DNA from: Streptomyces sp. NBC_00234 | GTDB lineage: Bacteria; Actinomycetota; Actinomycetes; Streptomycetales; Streptomycetaceae | Length of the DNA: 64,000 nt | Reading direction: 5' to 3' | Assembly (NCBI RefSeq): GCF_036195325.1 | Contig: NZ_CP108101.1 | Location: forward strand, 5,642,001-5,706,000 | Part shown: in pieces, positions 39,356 through 48,054 of the stretch | Numbering within the stretch: position 1 is the stretch's first letter | Layout: each line of letters starts with the position of its first letter | Notes under the pieces: model-generated | The model's database searches: none | What the model was told of the DNA's origin: nothing | The model's input: only the letters and a program-made list of their open reading frames with translations | Position numbers and translations under genes: made by a program

Positions 39356-40741
39356 TCAGCACTCGATGATGTTCACCGCGAGGCCGCCGCGCGCGGTCTC
39401 CTTGTACTTCACGCTCATGTCGGCGCCGGTCTCCTTCATGGTCTTGATGACCTTGTCGAGGGAGACCTTGTGGGTGCCGTCGCCCCGCAGCGCCATCTTG
39501 GCCGCGGTGACGGCCTTGACCGCCGCCATGCCGTTGCGCTCGATGCAGGGGATCTGGACGAGTCCGCCCACCGGGTCGCAGGTCAGACCCAGGTTGTGCT
39601 CCATGCCGATCTCGGCGGCGTTCTCCACCTGCTCGGCCGAGCCGCCGAGCACCTCGGCGAGGGCGCCCGCCGCCATGGAGCAGGCGGAGCCGACCTCGCC
39701 CTGGCAGCCGACCTCGGCGCCGGAGATGGAGGCGTTCTCCTTGAACAGCATGCCGATGGCACCGGCGGCCAGCAGGAAGCGGACGACGCTGTCGTCCTTC
39801 TCGGCATCGGTGCAGCCGCCGGCCGCGAAGTTCATGTAGTAGTGCAGGACGGCGGGGATGATGCCGGCCGCGCCGTTGGTCGGAGCGGTGACGACACGGC
39901 CGCCCGCGGCGTTCTCCTCGTTGACCGCCATGGCGTAGAGGGTGATCCACTCCATCGCGTGGGCCTGCGGGTCGCCCTCGGCCCGCAGCTGGCGGGCCGA
40001 GTTCGCGGCGCGGCGGCGGACCTTCAGGCCGCCGGGCAGGATGCCCTCGGTGGCCATGCCGCGGGCCACGCACGCCTGCATGACGCGCCAGATGTCCAGG
40101 AGGCCGGAGCGGATCTCGGCCTCGGTGCGCCACGCCTTCTCGTTCTCCAGCATCAGGGAGGAGATCGAGAGGCCGGTCTCCCGGGCCAGGCGGAGCAGCT
40201 CGTCACCGGTGCGGAAGGGGTGCTTGAGCACGGTGTCGTCCGGGACGATCGGGTTCTCTCCAGCCACCGCGTCCTCGTCGACGACGAAGCCGCCGCCGAC
40301 CGAGTAGTACGTCTTCTCCAGGAGCGTGGCGCCCTCGGAGTCGTACGCGAAGATCGTCATCCCGTTGGCGTGGTACGGCAGTGCCTTGCGGCGGTGCAGG
40401 ACCAGCTGCTCGTCGGTGTCGAAGGGGATCTCGTGCATGCCGAGGAGGTTGATGCGCCCGGAGGAGCGGATCTCCTCGACGCGCGCGTCGGCGCCCTCGA
40501 CGTCGACCGTGCGGGGCGACTCGCCCTCCAGACCGAGCAGGACGGCCTTGGGGGTGCCGTGGCCGTGGCCGGTGGCGCCCAGCGAACCGTACAGCTCGGC
40601 CCGTATCGAAGCGGTGTGGGCCAGCAGGCCCTCGTTCTTCAGGCGGCGGGCGAACATACGGGCCGCACGCATCGGGCCGACGGTGTGGGAGCTGGACGGG
40701 CCGATGCCGACCGAGAAGAGGTCGAAGACCGAGATGGCCAC
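39356..40741 (-). CDS. sdaA: L-serine ammonia-lyase (single-chain, iron-sulfur type)
   Basis: Converts L-serine to pyruvate and ammonia with a [4Fe-4S] cluster. It is 461 aa from GTG 40741, with AGGAG 8 nt upstream. The beta-type domain comes first (MAISVFDLFSVGIGPSSSHTVGPM), then the alpha domain with conserved Cys-containing blocks such as CVARGMATEG, EVGSACSMAAGALAEVLGG, GLTCDPVGGLVQIPCIERN. The length matches fused bacterial SdaA. It is downstream of glyA in the same direction, with a hairpin in the 154 bp gap. This places serine disposal next to the enzymes that make serine from glycine. Confidence 0.96.
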   Translation of the reverse strand: MAISVFDLFSVGIGPSSSHTVGPMRAARMFARRLKNEGLLAHTASIRAELYGSLGATGHGHGTPKAVLLGLEGESPRTVDVEGADARVEEIRSSGRINLLGMHEIPFDTDEQLVLHRRKALPYHANGMTIFAYDSEGATLLEKTYYSVGGGFVVDEDAVAGENPIVPDDTVLKHPFRTGDELLRLARETGLSISSLMLENEKAWRTEAEIRSGLLDIWRVMQACVARGMATEGILPGGLKVRRRAANSARQLRAEGDPQAHAMEWITLYAMAVNEENAAGGRVVTAPTNGAAGIIPAVLHYYMNFAAGGCTDAEKDDSVVRFLLAAGAIGMLFKENASISGAEVGCQGEVGSACSMAAGALAEVLGGSAEQVENAAEIGMEHNLGLTCDPVGGLVQIPCIERNGMAAVKAVTAAKMALRGDGTHKVSLDKVIKTMKETGADMSVKYKETARGGLAVNIIEC

Positions 40742-40830
40742 GGGAGAACTCCTAAAGGGGTTGGTAGACGCCGTTGTCTGCCGGGTGGTGCGGGACGGGC
40801 CGGCGGGCCCGCAGAGCGCGGGGCAGCGGA

Positions 40831-40870
40831 GGGGGCACCCCGCTCACTGTTCAGTGTGCGCGGTGCCCCC
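40831..40870 (-). terminator. Hairpin between glyA and sdaA
   Basis: GGGGGCAC (40831-40838) pairs with GTGCCCCC (40863-40870); the loop contains a further CACT/AGTG stem. It lies 26 nt after the glyA stop on the minus strand, so it may terminate the gcv operon or attenuate read-through into sdaA. Confidence 0.55.
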
Positions 40871-40895
40871 ACCGGTTGTGCAAACTGCGGATGAC

Positions 40896-42155
40896 CTACT
40901 TGAGGCCGGGGTACAGCGGGAACTTCTCGGCCAGCGCGCTGACGCGGGCCTTGAGGTCGTCGGCGTCGTAGGACGGCTTGAGGGCCGACGCGATGATCTC
41001 CGCGACCTCGGTGAAGTCCTCGGTCTGGAAACCGCGCGTGGCCAGGGCCGGCGTACCGATCCGCAGACCCGAGGTGACCATCGGCGGACGCGGGTCGTTC
41101 GGGATGGCGTTCCGGTTGACCGTGATGCCCAGCTCGTGGAGCCGGTCCTCGGCCTGCTGGCCGTCCAGCTCGGAGTTGCGCAGGTCCACGAGGACCAGGT
41201 GCACGTCCGTACCGCCGGAGAGGACGGAGACACCGACCTCGGTGACGTCCGGCTGCACCAGGCGCTCGGCCAGGATGCGCGCGCCGTCCAGGGTGCGCTG
41301 CTGGCGCTCCTTGAACTCCTCGCCCGCCGCGACCTTGAACGAGACCGCCTTGGCCGCGATCACGTGCTCCAGCGGGCCACCCTGCTGACCGGGGAAGACC
41401 GCCGAGTTGATCTTCTTGGCGAGCTCCTGCGTCGACAGGATCACGCCACCGCGCGGACCACCGAGGGTCTTGTGCGTGGTGGTCGTGACGACGTGGGCGT
41501 GCGGCACCGGGTTGGGGTGCAGACCCGCGGCCACGAGACCGGCGAAGTGCGCCATGTCGACCATCAGGTACGCGCCGACCTCGTCCGCGATGCGGCGGAA
41601 GGCGGCGAAGTCGAGCTGACGCGGGTAGGCGGACCAGCCCGCGACGATCAGCTTCGGCTTCGTCTCCTTGGCCAGGCGCTCGACCTCGGCCATGTCCACG
41701 ATGCCGGTCTCGTCGACGTGGTACGGGACCACGTTGTAGAGCTTGCCGGAGAAGTTGATCTTCATGCCGTGGGTCAGGTGACCGCCGTGGGCCAGGCTCA
41801 GGCCCATGATCGTGTCGCCCGGCTTCAGCAGCGCGAACATCGCGGCGGCGTTGGCCTGTGCACCCGAGTGCGGCTGGACGTTCGCGGCCTCGGCGCCGAA
41901 GAGCGCCTTGATGCGGTCGATCGCGATCTGCTCGACGACGTCGACGTGCTCGCAGCCACCGTAGTAACGGCGGCCCGGGTAGCCCTCGGCGTACTTGTTG
42001 GTGAGGACGGAGCCCTGCGCCTCCATGACCGCGACCGGAGCGAAGTTCTCCGAGGCGATCATTTCGAGGGTGGACTGCTGACGGTGGAGCTCGGCGTCGA
42101 CGGCGGCGGCGACGTCCGGGTCCAGCTCGTGGAGGGAGGAGTTGAGAAGCGACAT
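40896..42155 (-). CDS. glyA: Serine hydroxymethyltransferase
   Basis: A PLP enzyme interconverting serine and glycine with tetrahydrofolate, here probably using the methylene-THF produced by the glycine cleavage system. It is 419 aa from ATG 42155. The PLP lysine lies in the signature TTTTHKTLGGPRGG near residue 227; the N-terminal LEMIASENFAPVAVMEAQGSVLTNKYAEGYPG motif, given here only in part as SENFAP and EGYPGRRYYGG, is intact. It lies 18 bp downstream of gcvH in the same operon. Confidence 0.97.
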   Translation of the reverse strand: MSLLNSSLHELDPDVAAAVDAELHRQQSTLEMIASENFAPVAVMEAQGSVLTNKYAEGYPGRRYYGGCEHVDVVEQIAIDRIKALFGAEAANVQPHSGAQANAAAMFALLKPGDTIMGLSLAHGGHLTHGMKINFSGKLYNVVPYHVDETGIVDMAEVERLAKETKPKLIVAGWSAYPRQLDFAAFRRIADEVGAYLMVDMAHFAGLVAAGLHPNPVPHAHVVTTTTHKTLGGPRGGVILSTQELAKKINSAVFPGQQGGPLEHVIAAKAVSFKVAAGEEFKERQQRTLDGARILAERLVQPDVTEVGVSVLSGGTDVHLVLVDLRNSELDGQQAEDRLHELGITVNRNAIPNDPRPPMVTSGLRIGTPALATRGFQTEDFTEVAEIIASALKPSYDADDLKARVSALAEKFPLYPGLK

Positions 42156-42173
42156 CAGGGGATCCCTTGGGTC

Positions 42174-42551
42174 TCAGTTGCCGGAGAACTCGGTGTACTC
42201 GGCGGCGGAGAGCAGGTCCTCCGGCTCGTCCGCGACGCGTACCTTGAACAGCCAGCCGCCCTCGAAGGGAGCGGAGTTCACCAGCGACGGGTCGTCCACG
42301 ACGTCCTGGTTCGCCGCGGTGACCTCACCGGTGACCGGCGAGTACAGGTCGCTGACGGACTTGGTCGACTCCAGCTCGCCGCAGGTCTCGCCCGCGGTCA
42401 CCGTGTCACCGACCTCGGGGAGCTGGGCGTAGACGACATCGCCGAGCGCGTTGGCGGCGAACTCGGTGATACCGATCGTGGCCACACCGTCCTCGACGGC
42501 CGACAGCCACTCGTGCTCCTTGCTGTACCGCAGCTGCTGGGGGTTGCTCAT
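42174..42551 (-). CDS. gcvH: Glycine cleavage system H protein
   Basis: A 125-aa lipoyl carrier that shuttles the aminomethyl group from the P to the T protein. The lipoylation lysine lies in GELESTKSVSDLYSPVTG near residue 62, and YSKEHEWL near the N-terminus is typical. ATG 42551 starts the gene 100 bp after gcvT. The P protein gene (gcvP) is not in this window and must be elsewhere. Confidence 0.97.
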   Translation of the reverse strand: MSNPQQLRYSKEHEWLSAVEDGVATIGITEFAANALGDVVYAQLPEVGDTVTAGETCGELESTKSVSDLYSPVTGEVTAANQDVVDDPSLVNSAPFEGGWLFKVRVADEPEDLLSAAEYTEFSGN

Positions 42552-42651
42552 GACCTGAATTCTCCTGTACGCGGGGGAGTGCTGATGAACGGTGGTCTTA
42601 CGGTGTGAGACGCGACTGCGTCACGTCGGGGACGCCGGGATGTCCCGGATG

Positions 42652-43779
42652 TCACTTCTGGCGCTTGTAGAACGGCAGGGCCACGACCTCGTACGGCTCG
42701 TGGGTGCCGCGGATGTCGACACCGACGCCCGTCGTGCCGGGCGCGGCGTGCGCCGCGTCCACGTACGCCATCGCGATCGGCTTGCCCAGCGTGGGCGACG
42801 GGGCACCGGAGGTGACCTCGCCGACGACCTTGCCGTCGGCGACGACCTCGAAGCCGGCGCGGGGGACCCGGCGGCCCTCGGCGACCAGGCCGACGAGCTT
42901 GCGCGGCGGAGCGATCTCGGCGCGCTCGGCGGCGGCCTGCAGCGCCTCGCGCCCGACGAAGTCGCCCTCCTTCTCGAACTTCACCACCCGGCCGAGACCG
43001 GCGTCGAACGGGGTCAGCGCGGTGGTCAGCTCGTGCCCGTACAGCGGCATGCCCGCCTCCAGGCGCAGCGTGTCGCGGCAGGAGAGCCCGCACGGGATCA
43101 GGCCGACGGGGGCGCCGGCCTCGGTGAGGGCCTTCCACAGCTGCTCGGCGTGCTCGGGGGCGACGAAGAGCTCGAAGCCGTCCTCGCCGGTATAGCCGGT
43201 ACGGGCGATCAGCGCGGGGACGCCGGCGACGGTGCCGGGCAGGCCGGCGTAGTACTTGAGTCCGTCGAGGTCGGCGTCCGTGACGGACTTGAGGATGCCG
43301 GGGGACTCCGGGCCCTGGACGGCGATCAGCGCGTACGCGTCGCGGTCGTCCCGCACGACGGCGTCGAAGCCGGCGGCGCGCTCGGTGATCGCGTCGAGGA
43401 CGATCTGCGCGTTGCCCGCGTTCGCGACGACCATGTACTCGGTCTCGCCCAGGCGGTAGACGATCAGGTCGTCCAGGATGCCGCCGTCCTCGCGGCAGAT
43501 CATGGTGTAGCGGGCGCGGCCGAGGCCGACCGTGCCGATGTTGCCGACGAGCGCGTGGTTCAGGAGGTCGACGGCCTGCGGGCCCGTGACCGTGATCTCG
43601 CCCATGTGCGACAGGTCGAAGAGACCGGCCTTCGTACGTACGGCGTTGTGCTCGTCGCGCTCACTGGCGTAGCGCAGCGGCATGTCCCAGCCCGCGAAGT
43701 CGGTCATGGTCGCGCCCAGCGAACGGTGCAGGGCGTCCAGCGCGGTATGGCGGGGGGCATTGCTCGGGGCAGTGCTCAT
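42652..43779 (-). CDS. gcvT: Glycine cleavage system T protein (aminomethyltransferase)
   Basis: Releases ammonia and transfers the methylene group from the H protein to tetrahydrofolate. It is 375 aa from ATG 43779, with GGAG 9 nt upstream; an in-frame start at 43824 lies inside the riboswitch and is rejected. Family motifs are DFAGWDMPLRY, LFDLSHMGEI, ILDDLIVYRLGE and GYTGEDGFELF, and the usual C-terminal VALPFYKR. It is the first gene of the operon behind the glycine riboswitch. Confidence 0.96.
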   Translation of the reverse strand: MSTAPSNAPRHTALDALHRSLGATMTDFAGWDMPLRYASERDEHNAVRTKAGLFDLSHMGEITVTGPQAVDLLNHALVGNIGTVGLGRARYTMICREDGGILDDLIVYRLGETEYMVVANAGNAQIVLDAITERAAGFDAVVRDDRDAYALIAVQGPESPGILKSVTDADLDGLKYYAGLPGTVAGVPALIARTGYTGEDGFELFVAPEHAEQLWKALTEAGAPVGLIPCGLSCRDTLRLEAGMPLYGHELTTALTPFDAGLGRVVKFEKEGDFVGREALQAAAERAEIAPPRKLVGLVAEGRRVPRAGFEVVADGKVVGEVTSGAPSPTLGKPIAMAYVDAAHAAPGTTGVGVDIRGTHEPYEVVALPFYKRQK

Positions 43780-43814
43780 GGATATGGCTCCAGGGCATGA
43801 CGACAGAGGACGAT

Positions 43815-44024
43815 CCCTCCCCATCTGTCATCGGAACCTGAGAGGTTCGCCGAGAGGCCCTGAAGGGGGTCAGTCCCCACAGAGGTCGGCTTGCACCTTG
43901 GGTGGAGCCGCGGAACGGCTCGCTTTTCAGATCTGCCTCATCCACGCGGTACGGGGCCTGAGAGATTCAAGGGAGGAACTTGCTCCTTCGGCGCCCGGCA
44001 CACACAGTGTCCGGAACTCTCCCG
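43815..44024 (-). ncRNA. Tandem glycine riboswitch in the gcvT leader
   Basis: On the minus strand two glycine aptamers follow each other. The first starts with GGGAGAGTTCCGG at 44023 and has its conserved core AATCTCTCAGG at about 43967-43957. The second contains the matching AACCTCTCAGG at about 43847-43837 and ends near GATGGGGAGG at 43817. Two CTCTCAGG cores 120 nt apart, GARG-rich 5' arms and the position immediately upstream of gcvT are diagnostic of the cooperative glycine riboswitch. It should turn on glycine cleavage genes when glycine is high. The boundaries are approximate. Confidence 0.93.
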
Positions 44025-44125
44025 CGCGGATTCAAACGGCCGGTATGCAGTTGGCGGGGTCATCATCGCACGGCATGCGGGAGAGTGGGGCGTCCGGTCC
44101 CTACGGATACGGGCCGGTGAGCCGC

Positions 44126-44153
44126 TTGTGCCGCATTACCTTTTCTTTACACT
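44126..44153 (+). promoter_or_regulatory. Putative promoter of the P-loop kinase gene
   Basis: TTGTGC (44126-44131) and TACACT (44148-44153) are separated by 16 nt. This is one of the better sigma-70-type matches in the window and would start transcription near 44160, 30 nt before the chosen start codon. Confidence 0.5.
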
Positions 44154-44190
44154 TCTTGGGCAGATGTGGGTCACCGGACAGGGGGAGGCG

Positions 44191-44865
44191 ATGACGTTGC
44201 AGCGTTACGCGACGACCGCAGGGGTCGCGCACGGCGCGGTGCCGCCGCAGCAGGCGGTGCCCGTCCGCGAGACGCTGGGCACGCACGCACCCGTCGTGCG
44301 CGATCTGCGCAGCCGGGACGGGCGCAGCCCGCGCAGCCTGGACTTCGCCGCGGGTGATGTGGTGGTCGTCTCCGGGCTGCCCGGCAGCGGCAAGTCGACG
44401 CTGATCCGCCGCGCGGTGTCGGACCGGGCCATCGACTCCCAGGACACCAGGGACCGCTGGGCCCGCGCCCTGCCCGGTTTACTGCCGTACGCCCTCTACC
44501 GGCCCCTCGTCCGGCTCGCGCACTACACCGGGCTCTGGCAGACCCTGCGCTCCGGCGAGTCCGTCGTGGTCCACGACTGCGGTACGCAGACCTGGGTGCG
44601 GCGCTGGCTGGCCCGGCACGCCAGACGGCGGGGCCGCATCCTGCACCTCGTCCTGCTCGACGTCACCCCCGAGGTGGCCAGGGAGGGCCAGCTCGAGCGC
44701 GGACGCGGAGTCTCCGGGTACGCCTTCGCCCGCCACCGGCGCTCCGTCGGCCGGCTGATGCGCGACACGGAGACCGGCCTGCTGCCCGTGGGATGCGCCT
44801 CGGCCGTCCTGCTGGACCGTGAGGCGGTCGACGCGCTCGACCGGATCTCCTTCGCGCGCCCGTAG
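44191..44865 (+). CDS. P-loop (AAA/zeta-toxin-like) kinase of unknown substrate
   Basis: A 224-aa protein with Walker A VVVSGLPGSGKSTLIRRA near residue 60 and a following Asp in SQDTRDRWA, as in small-molecule or polynucleotide kinases. A hydrophobic VVVHDCGTQTWVRRWLARHA and LHLVLLDVTPEVAREGQLER complete the fold; the arginines in RGRGVSGYAFARHRRSVGRL suggest a lid. The start is uncertain: ATG 44191 has GGAGG only 2 nt upstream, ATG 44164 is in frame, and TTG 44197 has better spacing. It is divergent from the glycine operon and followed by two SseB-like genes. No antitoxin gene is beside it, so a toxin role is unlikely. Confidence 0.75.
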   Translation: MTLQRYATTAGVAHGAVPPQQAVPVRETLGTHAPVVRDLRSRDGRSPRSLDFAAGDVVVVSGLPGSGKSTLIRRAVSDRAIDSQDTRDRWARALPGLLPYALYRPLVRLAHYTGLWQTLRSGESVVVHDCGTQTWVRRWLARHARRRGRILHLVLLDVTPEVAREGQLERGRGVSGYAFARHRRSVGRLMRDTETGLLPVGCASAVLLDREAVDALDRISFARP

Positions 44866-44939
44866 GGCCCCGGCCCGGAGCCCCTCGGCTCGTCTACCAT
44901 CGCTGCCGCAGTGCATGACGAGAAGGGAACAGGGGACCA

Positions 44940-45710
44940 GTGGACAATCCGGCGCCTTTCGAGACGCAGCCGCACCACGGCTGGCCGGCCAACGAGCTCG
45001 AAGAAGTACTGGTGGCCTCCCTCGACGTGCCGGATGCGGGCGGCCGGCTGATCGAGGTTCTCGGCCGCAGTCAGGTCTGGGTGCCGCTGCCCAACGGCGG
45101 CAGCACCGCCAGCGCGGACCTCGATCTGCCGATGATGGACATCGGCGGCGCCGCGTACGTCCCCGTGTACAGCTCCGAGGCCCAGTTCCTGCTGTGCGTC
45201 GGCACCCACCTCTCCTTCGCCGTCGCGCCCGCGCGCGAGTTCGCCCGCGGGCTGCCCCCGCAGGTCGGCATCGCGGTGAATCCCGGCGGAGCCGTCGGTC
45301 TCCCGCTGCCGCCTCCGGCCGTGGCCGAACTGTGCCGGGCCGGCCGTACGCCCCTGGACGGCCCCGCCAGCGGTGGCCGGGTCACGCTGTACGAGCCGGA
45401 CTGGCAGGTGGACCCCGTCGACTTCCTCGCCGAGGTGTCCGGCGAGTTCGAGCGGAGCGGTGTCGTGAGCACCGCCCGCCGGGCGCTGGCCACCATCGAG
45501 GGCGGCGATCCCGTCCTCTTCGTCGGTGTCGAGTTCGCCACCTGGGACGGCGCCGGGCAGAGCGCCCCGATGGACGCGCTGGGCCGCGCGCTCGGCCGGG
45601 TCCAGCCGCCCTGGCCGGTCAATCTCGTCCTGCTCGACGTGGCCCAGGACCCGGTCGGGGAGTGGATGCGGGAGAAGGTACGGCCCTTCTACCGACGCGA
45701 CGGACACTGA
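44940..45710 (+). CDS. SseB-family protein 1 (enhanced serine sensitivity)
   Basis: A 256-aa soluble protein from GTG 44940, with GGGGA upstream. The N-terminal half fits the SseB domain (VWVPLPNGG, AAYVPVYSSEAQFLLC, PPQVGIAVNPGGAVGLPLPP). The C-terminal half is an SseB-C domain ending WMREKVRPFYRRDGH. The E. coli namesake affects serine sensitivity, but the biochemical role is unknown. It is the first of two SseB-like genes placed back to back with the serine/glycine operon. That position is suggestive because SseB was named for serine sensitivity. Confidence 0.85.
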   Translation: MDNPAPFETQPHHGWPANELEEVLVASLDVPDAGGRLIEVLGRSQVWVPLPNGGSTASADLDLPMMDIGGAAYVPVYSSEAQFLLCVGTHLSFAVAPAREFARGLPPQVGIAVNPGGAVGLPLPPPAVAELCRAGRTPLDGPASGGRVTLYEPDWQVDPVDFLAEVSGEFERSGVVSTARRALATIEGGDPVLFVGVEFATWDGAGQSAPMDALGRALGRVQPPWPVNLVLLDVAQDPVGEWMREKVRPFYRRDGH

Positions 45711-45825
45711 CCACCGTCAAGTCGGTGTCAAAAGCGAGGCATAAGCTGGTTTGATGGCGGGGTCGCACCCGTGTGCCCGGAAGTGGCGAGGCGACACAGC
45801 GGATCGATGAGGGGCGGGACCCAGA

Positions 45826-46629
45826 GTGAGCGCGTCAGGCACCGCGGCGGCCGGGCAGATCGAGCACGTGCTGGGCCAGGTGACGCCCGGGCGCTACGAC
45901 GCGTACGAAGCGCTGCTCCAGGCCCTCACCGACGGCCCGGTCTGGATGCTCCTCTGGCACGGCACAGCGGGTTCGCCGGATGCCCAGTACGGGAACATGG
46001 AGGTCGACGGGCTGGGCTACGCCCCCTGTGTGACCTCCGCCCAGGAGCTCTCGGCCAGCGGCTGGAACCGGGCCCACGAGCTCGTCACCGGACGTGACAT
46101 CGCCCGCGCGCTCTTCCCCGACCGCTGGGGGATCTGGCTCAATCCGCACGCCCCGGGCGGCGGCGTCGGCATCCCGTGGCTCGACCTGCGGCGGATCGCG
46201 ACCGGCCTCGACCGGATGCCGGCCGGACCGCTGAGGCTCTCCGAGCCCGCGATCGAGATCCCGCAGTTCTACGCCCAGCTCACGCAGAACGCCCACCGCA
46301 CCCCGGCCGTCCGCTCGCTGCGCCGCGCCTGGGTGCAGCCCGCGCTCGGCGTCCCGTACCTCGCGATCGGCCTCGACCTCTACGACACCGGCCGGCCGTC
46401 CGTCGACGCCGTGCGCGCCATGATGCAGCAGTCGGTCGGCGCGATCCCCGACGGTCTGCCCGTCTCCACCGTCTCGATGTCCGACGAGTACGACCCCGTC
46501 GCCATGTGGCTGCGTGCCAACTCCAGGCCGTTCTACGACCGCGAGGCCCACGCCCCGGCCGGTCCGCCGCCCGGCACGCCCGGTTACGGCTACCCCCCGG
46601 CCACCGGTCCGGCCCCGCGTGCCTTCTAG
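45826..46629 (+). CDS. SseB-family protein 2 (enhanced serine sensitivity, C-terminal domain)
   Basis: A 267-aa protein from GTG 45826, with GAGGGG upstream, 115 bp after the first SseB-like gene and in the same direction. The two share the order of an SseB N-terminal domain, then a C-terminal domain ending in the same pattern (WLRANSRPFYDRE here, WMREKVRPFYRRD in the first). The final 25 residues are Pro/Gly-rich and disordered. A GTCAAA-N-CATAAG-like stretch at about 45727-45746 could give it its own promoter. A 12-bp hairpin ends the unit. Confidence 0.8.
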   Translation: MSASGTAAAGQIEHVLGQVTPGRYDAYEALLQALTDGPVWMLLWHGTAGSPDAQYGNMEVDGLGYAPCVTSAQELSASGWNRAHELVTGRDIARALFPDRWGIWLNPHAPGGGVGIPWLDLRRIATGLDRMPAGPLRLSEPAIEIPQFYAQLTQNAHRTPAVRSLRRAWVQPALGVPYLAIGLDLYDTGRPSVDAVRAMMQQSVGAIPDGLPVSTVSMSDEYDPVAMWLRANSRPFYDREAHAPAGPPPGTPGYGYPPATGPAPRAF

Positions 46630-46635
46630 CGAGTG

Positions 46636-46662
46636 GTACGGACCGGGTCTCCCGGTCCGTAC
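46636..46662 (+). terminator. 12-bp hairpin terminator after the second SseB-like gene
   Basis: GTACGGACCGGG (46636-46647) pairs perfectly with CCCGGTCCGTAC (46651-46662) around TCT, followed by GACCGTTTCG. It begins 7 nt after the stop codon. Confidence 0.88.
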
Positions 46663-46992
46663 GACCGTTTCGCCCCCCAATCTGCGGGCGAGCTTCATTT
46701 CACCCGCTCTGTAGGGTGCTGCCACCCAAAGCGGCCTTGGCGGTACTGCGTGCCCTATTCCGCGTCAACCTCCCTGCGTCCGGGGGGCGTTCACACGCGT
46801 CCGGATAACGGATCAGCCCTGATGCATCACGGTTAGGCATCCATTCACCGCCAAGTCTGGCAACCTGTCGCGGCCCCGATGAAGACTCCCGCAACAAGGG
46901 ATGTTCCGTCCCTGAACACAAACGGACTGATCACGCCGCCACAGCGGCAAGTGCGTACCGGCCACCGCCGGTTGAGAGGGGTCCCTGGCACG
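46663..46992. other. Intergenic leader of the oligopeptide transporter operon
   Basis: A 330 bp region without a gene, upstream of the importer operon. AT-richer DNA near 46800-46860 (ATGCATCACGGTTAGGCATCC in part) is the most likely promoter location, but no confident hexamers were found. Nothing else is recognised. Confidence 0.5.
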
Positions 46993-47991
46993 ATGACGGC
47001 ACCACTTCACGAGCCGACAACGGAAGCGGCCCCGACGGCGGGATTCGAGGCCGGCGTCCCGGAGAAGGCGGTGCAGGGCCGCTCGCTGGGCCGCATCGCC
47101 TGGGAGCGTCTGAAGCGGGACAAGCTGGCCCTCGGCGGGGGCGTCGTGGTGCTGGTGCTCGTCCTCGTCGCCGTACTGGCGCCGCTGATCACGAGTCTGG
47201 TCGGGCAGTCGCCGTACGAGCGTCACGAGGAACTGATCGATCCTCTCTTCTCCACGCCCATCGGGTCGTTCGGCGGGATGAGCTCGGAGCACCTGCTCGG
47301 CGTCGAGCCGGTCAGCGGCCGGGACATCTTCGCCCGCATCGTCTACGGCGCCCAGGTCTCCCTGCTCGTCGGCTTCGCCTCCGCCGTGGTCGCCATCGTG
47401 CTCGGCACGGTTCTCGGCGTACTCGCGGGCTTCTTCGGCGGCTGGCTGGACACGATCATCAGCCGCGTGATGGACATGCTGCTGGCCTTCCCGCAGCTCC
47501 TCTTCATCATCGCGCTGGTCTCGGTCATGCCGAACGAGATGCTGGGTCTGACCGGTACCGGAGTCCGGCTCATGGTGATGATCCTGGTCATCGGGTTCTT
47601 CGGCTGGCCGTACGTCGGCCGGGTCGTGCGAGGCCAGACGCTGTCCCTGCGCGAGCGGGAGTACGTGGACGCCGCCCGCAGCCTCGGGGCCGGGCGGATC
47701 TACATCCTCTTCAAGGAGCTCCTGCCCAACCTCGTCGCGCCCATCATCGTGTACGCCACGATGATGATCCCGACCAACATCCTCACCGAGGCCGCCCTGA
47801 GCTTCCTCGGTGTCGGAGTGAAGCCGCCCTCCGCCTCCTGGGGCGAGATGCTGTCCGCGGCTCTGAGCTACTACGAGGCCGACCCGATGTACATGGTCGT
47901 CCCGGGTGTGGCCATCTTCATCACCGTTCTCTCCTTCAACCTCTTCGGCGACGGCGTACGCGATGCGCTCGACCCGAAGGGCTCTCGCTAA
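46993..47991 (+). CDS. Oligopeptide ABC transporter permease (DppC/OppC type)
   Basis: A 332-aa inner-membrane permease, the first gene of a five-gene importer operon. ATG 46993 (MTAPLHEPTTEAAP) follows GAGAGGGG at some distance; an upstream frame to 46879 lacks a site. The N-terminal OppC domain has one helix (ALGGGVVVLVLVLVAVLAPL), then the binding-protein-dependent permease core. The EAA-loop motif is EYVDAARSLGAGRIYILFKE. The C-terminus (GDGVRDALDPKGSR) is typical of the family. It pairs with the OppB-type permease encoded two genes further on. Confidence 0.93.
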   Translation: MTAPLHEPTTEAAPTAGFEAGVPEKAVQGRSLGRIAWERLKRDKLALGGGVVVLVLVLVAVLAPLITSLVGQSPYERHEELIDPLFSTPIGSFGGMSSEHLLGVEPVSGRDIFARIVYGAQVSLLVGFASAVVAIVLGTVLGVLAGFFGGWLDTIISRVMDMLLAFPQLLFIIALVSVMPNEMLGLTGTGVRLMVMILVIGFFGWPYVGRVVRGQTLSLREREYVDAARSLGAGRIYILFKELLPNLVAPIIVYATMMIPTNILTEAALSFLGVGVKPPSASWGEMLSAALSYYEADPMYMVVPGVAIFITVLSFNLFGDGVRDALDPKGSR

Positions 47992-48008
47992 CTGCCGTAC
48001 CCCGCGGA

Positions 48009-48027
48009 GCCCGTGCACCGCACGGGC
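48009..48027 (+). repeat. 8-bp hairpin before the binding-protein gene
   Basis: GCCCGTGC (48009-48016) pairs with GCACGGGC (48020-48027) around ACC, between the permease stop and the binding-protein start. It may adjust relative expression inside the operon; this is only inferred. Confidence 0.4.
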
Positions 48028-48054
48028 CGCTTCTACACACGGAGGATCCGAATC

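Noticed and set aside
44191..44865. Zeta-toxin/antitoxin module
   Set aside because: Only the P-loop kinase fold is seen; no short antitoxin gene is adjacent and the neighbours are SseB-like genes.
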